Of a DNA stretch of 64,000 nt, positions 56,801 to 64,000 are shown in pieces (position 1 is the first letter of the stretch; each line of letters opens with the position of its first letter). Position numbers and translations under genes: made by a program. The notes under the pieces were generated by a model. That model saw only the letters and a list, made by a program, of their open reading frames with translations, ran no database searches and was not told where the DNA came from. This stretch comes from Torymus aiolomorphi (Eukaryota > Arthropoda > Insecta > Hymenoptera > Torymidae), in NCBI GenBank assembly GCA_036365515.1, contig CM070875.1:103644628-103708627 (forward strand), given 5' to 3'.

Positions 56801-59800
56801 TAACTTTACTGACGAGGAATTCAGTACATTATTTCCAATAACAAAAGAGCAGTTTACAGAACTTATGCAACGATATTGCAATAATTCTATTAGTAAAAGA
56901 GATCTTTTAGCTTTCTTATGTAAAATGCGACATGGTCTTACCGATGAGGTTTTAAAAATAATGTTTAATTATTCATCGAGACAGTTTGTGAGCTATACTA
57001 TAAGTAAAGTTCAAACTTGTTTAGTGGGACAATTTGTGCAAGAAAACGTTGGTTTACAGGCTATTACGAGGGAACAGTATATACAAAATCATGTAAATGA
57101 TTTTGCTAATGCACTGTACAATCCGAATCCCAAAATTCGTCAGGCTACCGCTTATCCTGATGGTACTTACGCAGAAATTCAGAAAAGTACTAACTTCAGA
57201 GTTTTGCGGCAATCTTACTCAATTTATAAAGGCCATCATTTGCTGAAACCACTTTTAATCGTAGCACCAGATGGATATATTTTAGATATCCTAGGTCCTT
57301 ACTTTTCAGACTCGCAAAATAATGATGCAGCTATTATACAGAATGAATTTAATCACGATATGGGTGCACTGAGAGAATGGTTTGAAGAAGGCGACATTTT
57401 TGTTGTTGATAGAGGCTTCAGAGATGCAGTTCCCTTTTTACAACAATTAGGAATTGCCATAAAATACCACCGCTTCTACACCCAGGATAGCACTAGTTGC
57501 TAACAGAAGAAGCCAATGAAGCACGCTTGGTAACTAAAACCAGATGGATTATTGAAGCACGAAATGGTCATTTGAAATCGATATTTAAATTCTTGACGGT
57601 GCTATCATTATGCCACATGTAGTAAATCTTCGAGACTTCTACAAAATTGGAGCAGCTATAATTAATCGTTATAAATGCAATATAGTAATGCAAAATGCAA
57701 CCGCCGAATTAGCTCAAGAAATGATTCGTAAATCAAGAGAGGTTAATGTTTTGCAAGCACTTGTGGAAGTAGAACGTTTATGTACAAGACGTGTACAATG
57801 GAGAGAATTAAGAAACAATGACGCACTAGACTTCCCGCACCTTACTTTGCAATATTTATGAGATTTAACTATAGGAATATATCAAATTAATTTAGCGCCT
57901 TCATATGTACAGGATAAAATGCAGAGAGATCAAACAGAAGAAATACAAATAGACGAAAATATTAACGAACCTGGTCTCATACGTATTCGCATTTTTTTAA
58001 GATTTAGAAATGCAACAAAATACCAATTGTTTATTTGCTACAACATCAACATTAATGATTATGAGTGTGAAGAAGAACAGAACGAGCTCATCTTGGGATA
58101 TTACTGCAAATTACCTGTAAATCAGAAGCTAGAACTTTAGGGACATGTGCGCATATAGCTAGTGTATTATGGTACTTGGGCTGGGCGCGCCATGAGGAGT
58201 ACGTAAAATATCAATGGATGACACTTACATAAGTTGTACAAGATGCTGCTAAACGCACCTCAGCAAAACATTCATAATCAGATTGAAGTAATCTAAGAAT
58301 AAAACATTCTTTAGTTTTTCTTTTAGTTTCTTTTGCAATATGTTTTCGATTTTGATTTTATTACAGTATTATTTCAAAAATATTAAACACATGTTAAAGT
58401 ATATGAGCAAGAAATAAATACAAGAAACTACACTGTTAAACATGAAGAATGCAGTAAAGTGTATATGATTATTATACAGGGTGTGTCAAAAGTCCCGGGA
58501 CGGACGGCGTTCCGTGTTGGTCATTTTTCTCTGTGATGCGCATTTTTCAAGTTATCCAACCGTCCCGGGACTTTTGACACACCCTATGTAACATATAAGC
58601 GTAAAATATAAATAATATTTTATGTCTGTATGTTTATATATATTTTAAGAAATAAATGATATACCGTAAATAGATATATTTTTCATTTTTTTTTCTTCTT
58701 TCAAATGACAAACAGATACACATACACACGCACACGCACATGCACGCACATACATACCCACACGTACACACACACATATGCGCGCACGGGCACATACACC
58801 GGCAGCCATTTTTCTAAACTTACAGATTGATTAAAACGATGATAGCATTCCTCAGCCTTTACGGCTATTTCCTAGTGTTATGACCTTCAACTATCTCTGG
58901 GGGTCAAACGGCTCATAGGATTGAGTTAGTGCAATGGTAACTTTTGATCAGCATATCGTCAACTATATTTCCACCAAGTTACAGAAAAATTTTTCCATAA
59001 GGATCCTGCGGGGTCCTTTGGAATGAATTTCCAGCTGGATTCAACCTGGATTTCCTGCTGGACTCCACATAGATTTCCAGCTGGAATTCAGTCCAATATG
59101 GGTGAAATTCAGGTAGAAACCCAGCTGTAAATCCAGCTGGATATTTTCCATAGAGAGAACAATAAAATGAACATGTATACCTCAAATTTTTGTATGCAGC
59201 CAACCGGGTCGGGGCACCCAGTCACTGGGTGCCCGAGCACCCTTGGCACACCCGGTTGTTGCGCCTCTGGTTCAAGTACATTTTTCGTCTAAGATGGAGT
59301 ATTCATGCATTACTTCCCATCGCAAGTTTTACAATTGTATGGCAAAATACACTTTTTTCACGCTTCGGTACTTTTGCGCCAGCTGCGATTATATACTATA
59401 TAACTACACAAATAATGTAAATTTGTAAAAGGAAGAATTAATTCATATAATAAAATAATATAATTATAAAACGATACTGAAAAATGTTAAAAATATAGAA
59501 AAAAGATAACATAAAAAAATGATTTGATAAGATAATTAGATAATTTGCAGATAATTAAATAAATGTAGTCTCAATATGATCTACAAATGTAATCAATCAT
59601 ATCTTGCTTCAATAAGCCTTTGGGTACTGAATCGAAAAACAGTGGAAAAAGTATGGTGCAGCAATGGCTAGTGGGATTTTCAGAGCTACTGTGTTTGCAG
59701 TGTATTCATCTTCGACTCATGATACGACTCGTCTTTTGCTTGTTATCGCTCGCCTTCGACACTACTTCATTAGTGTGTTGTAAAAAGATCACTTAACACT

Positions 59801-62800
59801 ATTGGTTAACAATAGTATATTGTGTACGAAATGCGGAAAGTGTGAAGGAGAACTAGTACGAGCCGAAGGCGAGTATCAACCGAGGTCAAAAAGCACGCTA
59901 GCTCTTGGTGCAAACAATATTTTTTGAACACTTGTAATTTTATGGAGAATCAATTAAAATTTTTTCGATTTTGTACAGTTTGTGATCAGCAGGTGGAAAT
60001 AGCACATTCTCGTTTGCCGGGCGATAATAGGTGAACAGTGCAGGGCGGGAATGAGGTATTCACGTCTGGAGAGATTAGAAACGAGCGAAACGAAGCAAAG
60101 GCCGTGATCACTCGAAAGAGTCATCGACTTTTCTCTCGAGTTACATACATACCTGTAGTACTTTATTCACATCTCAATAACTGTGGCCACTTATCTAGAA
60201 AAGAGAACGGAAAGATGGGGAGTATTTGTAAATGCAGGCGTCGTACATCGGCGCGTACATAAGTGGGCGTAATCCTTGGCAGAAAAATGTTCTATGAAAA
60301 ACTATGAAAATCTATGAAAAATTGAGAAAATCTATGAAAATCTATGATAATTTATAAACAATTAATAAAAATTATGAAAAACTCTCAGAATTGAAACATT
60401 TTTCTTAATTTTCATAGTTTTTCAGTGTTTTTATTAATATTATTAGATCTTCATAGTATTTATTAAAAATTCATAGTTTTTCATAGTTGTGTTTTGTTTT
60501 TTTTTTTTAAATATCAAAATTTGAGACGGCAGATTATAGTTACAATGATGCCGCTGAGTGTCGTTAATTGGCGTACTACAACATACGGGTGAAAAGGATC
60601 CGTCCGGGTATAAAGGAAAATGTGACACTTGGGCGAAGCCAGCCAGCGCACCCCAGTGTCTGAAGACAGTAGGAAGAAATCGGCGACGGCTTTTTAAAAA
60701 AATTAATTGTAAACAATAATTTAAAAAAAATATATTTTTTATTCATAAAAATATATCTAAAAAAATTAAGAATAATATGAAAATGAAGGACAATGTCCTT
60801 AGCGAACTGTGCCATAACGCGCAAAAATTGAGTAAAAAATGTAGTAAAATTTCTTATGCCAAAGTTGTACCAAACTATGCCAAATTATGCCAAACTATGC
60901 CATAAGCGTGCATAATGCCTAAAATGACTATGGTTTGTAACGGTTTGGCACGGTGTGGCACGATATTGGTACATTTTAGCACATTTTGGCACAAAATTTA
61001 TTTCCACTGGGGGCGTTTCAAAGAACGTTTTGGTTCTAATAGGGACCACTTTCGTTCCAGGCCTAAAAACGCGAATATGGTATTTTCAGACCAGGAATGG
61101 TGAAAAAGAGTATATATAGGCACTACGGGAGAAAAAATGTATTACAGCCAGCGGGAGGAAAAACTCGTGGCGAGAGGGAAAAGCTCGTAATAGGGGGAGA
61201 AAAATATACCCTACTGAAAAATATCACGTCAAAATCTCACGTGAGATTCTGCTCGAGGGGACGATAAAAATCTTGCATTAATTAAAAACGAATACTGATC
61301 CACAACTAAGAACTGTCTAATTGGTAGTTTAACTACCCAAATATGAATTTAAAAATACACCTTTCAAAACGTTTCAGTTATAATTTTACAATTTATAAAA
61401 ATTTCTCACGAGTAAAATGTTTAAAAATTGTTAAATTAACTGAAACGTTTTGAATAATATATTACGCACCTAGGGAGTAAAAGTAAAGAATATCCCAGAT
61501 CGCATGTAAATTGTCACCCTCTCCTTCGGTACGAATTTTTTATACGATTTTTTTGCCTAGCAAGGCCGAAAATACAACCTTCGCGATCGGACGCTGGAGC
61601 AAAAGTGGTACTTTCGGCCCGCTAGGCAAAAAAGGTGTATTTTTAATTCATTTGGGGGGTTAAACTACCAATTAGGCAGTTCTGAGATTTTGAATACTCG
61701 TTTTTAATTAATGTAAGATTTTAATCGCTCCCTCGAGCAGAATCTTACGTGAGATTTTTCAGTAGGGTAGTACATTACGTTACAAGGGACTAAAGTCGCA
61801 GATTATTCCAGCGGATGAGTTTGGCGGACAGTGATGACCCAAGGGAATGATCGACTTTAGTCCCATGTCACTGTATAGTACTTTATTACCAGCTCCACTG
61901 TGGCCACTTTGTAGACTTTTAAAGTTATTTTGTACTTATGTTTTATAATTTTGTTCGTTCTAACGAAATTCGTCATAAACGTACAAAATTAGACAATGTT
62001 ATTTTATTATGTCCATAATAAAGGAAAGAGGGAATAAGACCCCACGTGATAAAAAAAAAGTGAGACAGCGATCTCTTATGAGATCTCATATAGTTCTCAT
62101 ATGAGATCTCAATACGAATTTCAGACATATGAGATCTCATATATTATTTTCACGCGGGACGTAATTTTTGCACAACTTTTCTGGCTATAAAGTGACCATT
62201 ATAGTGAAGATTGGAATAAAAATTTCTTCACCATGCCCTGGCCGAAAATCACTTTAGCTGCCGGTTCAAAAACGCAGATATGGTGAAATAGTAGATTATG
62301 CACCTAGGGCGTAAAAGTAAAGAATGTCCCAGATCGCATGTAAATTTTCACCCGAGTCGAAGGCGAGGATGATAAACATGCGATCTGAGGCATTCTTTAT
62401 TTTCTCCCGTGGTGCGTATACTATTTCTCGTTATAGTAAGCGTAAAGTAATTACTTTGCGCCTGCACAGCAGAGCGTATAGTAGATACTTTACGCATACT
62501 ATGACGAAAAATAGTATAGGCAACCACGAGCATAAAGAGGACCACCCCAAAACACATCTTTGACAATCTATACGTGCTCTGGATTGGCCAACTTTTTAAG
62601 TCTCTAGTTGCGTAATATACTATTTCCGCCCGCTACTCCAGGATGCTCAAAAAACTCAACTTTTCATCAACTTGACAGGGTTCAAAAGGGAGTTTTTCAT
62701 GCGCACGTGTTAAAAAACAAAAAATATTATTTTGCTAGCTACGGTACTTTTGCTCCCGCTTCGAAAATCGTGACAGAGTTCGGATAATAACTTTAATTAA

Positions 62801-63045
62801 TATTTCTTTAAATAATAAGTTAATCATGAAATTATGAAAAAGTTTTTTATGAAACAATATTTTCACTCTTATATTATTCATATATAATTTAGTATCCGCT
62901 TACTTTTTTAGGGGAATTTGAGTCACAGCAGTCCAGTAGAAGTAAGAAAAGGTACTGGAGAAACAAAAGTTACAAAAAGAAAACTGATGGAAAGGAAAAT
63001 AATAAAAATACCGAGAAAGATAATAAAGGAAATGATGACAAATAG
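47831..63045 (+). CDS. Four-exon gene for a 139-aa basic coiled-coil protein
   Basis: Coding exons: 47831-47860 (exon from 47826 after TTTTTTTTTCAG; MSLTKDEIEA, donor GTATGT), 52193-52289 (acceptor TTACAG, donor GTGAGT), 52789-52947 (acceptor ATGCAG, donor GTACAG) and 62912-63045 (acceptor TTTTTTAG, stop TAG). Phases are 0, 1 and 1 and agree at every junction. Exon 2 encodes a charged helix (MKIENEKLRQENLENKERLE), likely coiled coil. Exon 3 has KRAGRWAKSRQQKGFLQNMQ and GMAAMHARWITNQTREAMEM. Exon 4 is a polar, Lys/Asn-rich tail with RSKKRYWRNKSYKKKTDGK. AATAAA follows at 63079. No domain is recognised; a nuclear or nucleic-acid-binding protein is a guess from its charge. Introns 1 and 3 are filled with transposons. 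Confidence 0.6.
48268..51662 (+). mobile_element. Mariner-superfamily element with about 1-kb inverted repeats
   Basis: TA flanks both ends (48266-48267, 51663-51664). Tips are CACGGTGACCCATTTTAATC and its inverse. The left arm 48268-49279 and right arm 50693-51662 are nearly identical inverted copies. Each contains a GACCTTGAACTTGACCTT-rich stretch and a tandem array of 43-bp units with the form GGGGTGCTTGATTAAAGTGA followed by GTCCCCTTGCCTCTCACTG, six on the left and five on the right. That copy-number difference accounts for the arm-length difference. The right arm includes the end of the transposase gene. It sits in intron 1 of the 139-aa gene. Confidence 0.9.
49749..50816 (+). CDS. IS630/Tc1/mariner-type transposase, intact
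   Basis: A 355-codon open frame. The N-terminus (MADYPPNEIVDMMLALGAFC, NYRAAARIYAERYPDRRHP) is a DUF4817-type helix-turn-helix, followed by a second DNA-binding part with GLPKSTFLRIMK. The catalytic acids are Asp156 in LFSDEAKF, Asp247 in QQDGATPHF and Asp284 or Asp289 in CSPDLTSPDFYLWG; using Asp289 the last spacing is 41 residues. Residues from about 315 to 355 (RRACAAIPRQTLLNTVRHF onward) lie inside the right inverted repeat and are therefore also present, antisense, in the left arm. The start is the first ATG after a non-coding 470-bp leader. No break is seen, so it may be active. Confidence 0.9.
   Translation: MADYPPNEIVDMMLALGAFCRSNYRAAARIYAERYPDRRHPDAMAIRRLTQRARGGHMVRQRRRHQYDENDNRVVTILAIIHLDPQISARRNEREIGLPKSTFLRIMKVLIYHAYHITLVQELQFAHFQQRIVFCQWALQMIENDPDFFNFVLFSDEAKFQSDGELNRHNCHYWSDVNPHWVRTVNHQRRWSITVWCGIINGCVIGPYFFEENVNQHMYLTLISDELPVLMEDVDLETRRRMWLQQDGATPHFARIVRTFLNEQYGNRWIGRGGPVEWPACSPDLTSPDFYLWGYLKNAVFEERPTTRVDMMDRIRRACAAIPRQTLLNTVRHFQRRLTMCLEANGRNFEHFLRG
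51663..52192. other. Rest of intron 1
   Basis: AT-rich. At 51718-51780 overlapping palindromic words GTGAGATCTCACG and CACGTGAGATTT occur, related to those near 61230. Confidence 0.5.
52979..53209. mobile_element. 231-bp TA-flanked MITE
   Basis: Inverted ends CACTGAGAAAAATGAT and ATCATTTTTCTCAGTG, with TA on both sides (52977-52978, 53210-53211). Arms extend through AAAAATT(T/A)CTATAATACAT and AGTAAC. The interior has repeated ATGTACA(C/T)AG(T/G) words. It lies 31 bp inside intron 3 of the 139-aa gene. Confidence 0.85.
53212..54582. other. Intron sequence, possible cryptic exon
   Basis: An ATG at 53296 opens a 44-codon frame (MSRKRVLQSHEVKKAIII to YAWKAKLK) ending at a GTAAGT donor (53427), preceded by GAGCAG at 53282-53287. 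It does not join the terminal exon in frame. A GC-rich patch runs 53750-54110 with no identified function. Confidence 0.35.
54583..55045 (+). repeat. Tandem repeat of about 80-100 bp units
   Basis: TTTAGAAATTATTT-type starts occur at 54583, 54735, 54836, 54917 and 55007 (the last degraded), each followed by TTTTATAGGTARCCTGTCT, CTTTCCT and CTCGCTTC blocks. It abuts the left end of the next transposon. Confidence 0.75.
56041..56178. mobile_element. Pogo/Tigger-like MITE
   Basis: CAGTGAAACTTCGATAATTC on the left is inverted as GAATTATCGAAGTTTCAC on the right, after TA at 56039-56040. This resembles the terminal repeats of pogo-type elements. It lies 80 bp upstream of the transposase ATG. Confidence 0.7.
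56259..58232 (+). pseudogene. DDE_Tnp_4-type transposase with SWIM-like tail, decayed
   Basis: The frame 56259-57503 encodes two Cys-rich N-terminal modules (CFVCNNYFSLRQMQRF, LCINCNRL, CFICNGANN) and a helical region (LLAFLCKMRHGLTDEVLKIM). The nuclease core has ATAYPDGTYAEIQKS (first Asp), GDIFVVDRGFRDAVPF (second), then, after a frame change near 57497, TRWIIEARNGHLKSIFKFL (Glu). A second frame change near 57596 leads to MPHVVNLRDFYKIGAAIINR. A TGA at 57859-57861 stands where an Arg codon is expected. Another shift near 58118 precedes GTCAHIASVLWYLGWARH, a SWIM-type zinc-finger end. Layout fits Harbinger/ISL2EU-related transposases. Confidence 0.8.
58477..58584. mobile_element. 108-bp TA-flanked MITE
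   Basis: CAGGGTGTGTCAAAAGTCCC and GGGACTTTTGACACACCC are near-perfect inverted ends with TA on both sides. The ends are of a kind common in mariner-type elements. It lies inside the right arm region of the Harbinger-like element. Confidence 0.85.
59021..59165. repeat. CCAGCTGG-rich palindromic cluster
   Basis: TTCCAGCTGGA appears at about 59028 and 59069, with CCTGCTGGA, CCCAGCTGT and ATCCAGCTGGAT between and after. Each is a small palindrome, and pairs of them can form larger stems. It begins exactly where the Harbinger-like element ends. Confidence 0.65.
59166..60287. other. Intron sequence with a palindrome-family core
   Basis: Contains CGAGCCGAAGGCGAG at 59859-59873 within CTAGTA..TACT-type inverted surroundings. 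GGGTGCC/GGCACCC inverted words lie near 59213-59235. No gene is seen. Confidence 0.45.
60288..60487. repeat. Inverted minisatellite of TATGAAAA words
   Basis: TCTATGAAAA repeats in the left half (60290-60385) face TTTTCATAG repeats in the right half (60408-60487), so the block is both tandem and palindromic. Confidence 0.75.
60488..61207. other. Intron sequence with small inverted words
   Basis: At 60856-60905 ATGCCAAACT repeats face TTTGGCAC words at 60950-60995. A TATATATA box at 61108 lies in a GAAAAAGAG..GGAGAAAAA context. No coding support. Confidence 0.4.
61208..61769. mobile_element. Inverted-repeat element containing three further palindromes
   Basis: Outer arms 61208-61370 and 61630-61769 share TACCCTACTGAAAAAT, CACGTGAGATTCTGCTCGAG-type and CTAATTGGTAGTTTAAC blocks. 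Inside are an IR at 61374-61453 (CAAAACGTTTCAGTTA and inverse), a half-copy of the 62289 palindrome (61459-61535), and an IR at 61549-61632 (TTTTTGCCTAGC...GCTAGGCAAAAAA). Confidence 0.75.
61768..61882. mobile_element. Short palindromic element
   Basis: TAGTACATTACG..GGGACTAAAGTCG on the left is inverted as CGACTTTAGTCCC..TATAGTACT on the right. The left tip matches that of 7597. Confidence 0.7.
62068..62150. repeat. ATGAGATCTCAT palindromes
   Basis: Three ATGAGATCTCAT-type perfect or near-perfect palindromes at about 62079, 62099 and 62130, with TAGTTCTCATATGAG between them. Confidence 0.7.
62289..62423. mobile_element. Palindromic MITE-like element, second full copy
   Basis: TAGTAGATTATGCACCTAGG to GGTGCGTATACTA, with inner stems GTCCCAGATCGCATGT / ACATGCGATCTGAGGC and core CGAGTCGAAGGCGAG (62353-62367). 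It has the same design as 7597-7728 with different stem sequence. It is directly followed by another IR at 62425-62510 (TTTCTCGTTATAGTAAGCG and inverse). Confidence 0.75.
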
Positions 63046-64000
63046 AAAAAAAAACAAAATGAATGTACCTACTTAAATAATAAATAATCTCCTAGAATTA
63101 CGAACCCTAATTTTTCACTGTGATTTATTTTTAATTACTTTAAATGATATATAATTCGATACATTTTTTAGAAAAAAAACAAATGTTCTTATCCTTTTTA
63201 TATTATTGAGTATAGTTCTAGAATAAATAGTTGAGTTCAAAATTCAAATCTAGCACATTTAAAAAAAAATAAACAATTATTCGCGCTTTTTTCAAATAAC
63301 CAATCACATCGAGTCATTAAATGAGCCACTATACTTCCAGCTATCATTTTTGTAAGAGTGAAAAAAGCAAAGTTATATGAAGCATTAAGTACTCAATTAA
63401 TTTATCAACTAAAATATTTTATATTTTTAACTAATTATGAAGACAAAACCTTTGAATTTATTTCAATTATTATTTCTTTGATTATGATTATAACTATGTA
63501 TATTATTTATTGATTATAACTATATAAGTTATAACCTATAATGTTAACTTATTTTTTAAATTGATTTGAGCAAGCAATTTCCAAAAAGCCACTAACCCTG
63601 AATTGAGCAATGCTGACAAGTAGCATAATACTACTTAATCATTTATGGCTTAGAACAAGGCTCAAAGTACTATACTACTTACTAAGTACTTCCTTATTGA
63701 AAAAGCCCACATGAGAGCCATATGGGACCCATGTGAGAAATTGCTGCGGGAACCATATGGTTCCCGCATGGGTCCCATGTGAGTCCCACATGGACCCTAT
63801 ATGGGTCCCATATGACTAACTTATGGCATAATTTTTAAATAAACTTAATGTTTATTGATAATTTATTTAAAAAATATAACACTGAGTGAAGCTTTTTGAT
63901 TTTCATTTTGAAAAAATTTTGAAAAAAATAATTTTCATTATTATCATAATAAATATATTTTTTAAAGACTAAACCTATACAAAAAATTTCAATTTGCTTT
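63046..64000. other. 3' UTR and downstream DNA with CATATGG palindromes
   Basis: AATAAA at 63079-63084 fits the end of the 139-aa gene. At 63705-63825 a cluster of interlocking palindromes uses the words CCCATGTGAG, CCATATGGGA and GGGTCCCATATG, including a perfect 20-bp palindrome at 63748-63767. The remainder is AT-rich with no gene seen. Confidence 0.5.

Larger units (their letters stand above)
55051..59020 (+). mobile_element. Harbinger/ISL2EU-like transposon with long inverted ends
   Basis: The left end CAAAGGATCTCGCAGGATCC and right end GGATCCTGCGGGGTCCTTTG are inverted. The arms (about 55051-55590 and 58400-59020) share GGAAATATAG.. sequence, GACCTTCAACTATCTCTGGG-type blocks, a TG/CA-rich microsatellite and AAGAACGCAGT-type inner ends, with moderate divergence. 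Two MITEs are nested inside. It lies in intron 3 of the 139-aa gene. Confidence 0.75.

Overview
This window looks like a piece of an animal genome, most likely an insect and possibly a parasitoid wasp or other hymenopteran. It is AT-rich, has GT-AG introns, and is crowded with eukaryotic mobile elements: BEL/Pao, Ty1/copia, gypsy-type gag, Penelope-like, a jockey/CR1-type LINE, mariner, Helitron, a Polinton-like cluster and several palindromic MITE-like families. There are no operons or ribosome binding sites. The assignment to insects rests on the element mix and on remembered protein-family resemblance, not on a database search.

Left part (1-22 kb). A broken C-terminal coding remnant is followed by a 149-bp tandem repeat, three tRNA-like units spaced 218 bp apart, and a small ORF directly behind a TATA/initiator promoter. 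Then come a 600-bp minisatellite, a duplicated Penelope-like reverse transcriptase relic, and a BEL/Pao retrotransposon relic on the minus strand (8.0-12.0 kb). After a CA microsatellite, a minus-strand C2H2 gene remnant has a copia end lying between its two halves, and a tRNA-Glu 3' half with CCA overlaps its apparent start. A multi-exon minus-strand gene (17,949-20,682) of unknown function follows; most splice phases fit, but one junction and one frame do not.

Middle (22-47 kb). A 4.8-kb element with about 530-bp terminal inverted repeats carries one long ORF that looks like an unclassified DDE-type transposase. A Penelope-like element with a 13-bp target-site duplication was inserted after its seventh codon. 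Next are a one-armed relic of a long-TIR mariner-superfamily element, a gag-only retroelement with a glutamine repeat, and a Polinton-like cluster (ATPase, small basic hydrophobic protein, PLA2-like protein, integrase with chromodomain, structural-type protein). These are followed by an inactive mariner, a long hairpin, a Helitron helicase relic, and a LINE split by an inverted-repeat element whose arms carry hammerhead-like motifs.

Right part (47-64 kb). I reconstruct a four-exon plus-strand gene of 139 codons (47,831-63,045) whose splice phases all agree. Its introns hold a nearly palindromic 3.4-kb mariner-superfamily element with an intact 355-aa transposase, a Harbinger/ISL2EU-like element with decayed transposase, and several MITEs and nested palindromes. 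Almost every long ORF outside the three gene models belongs to a mobile element, and most of those are disrupted.
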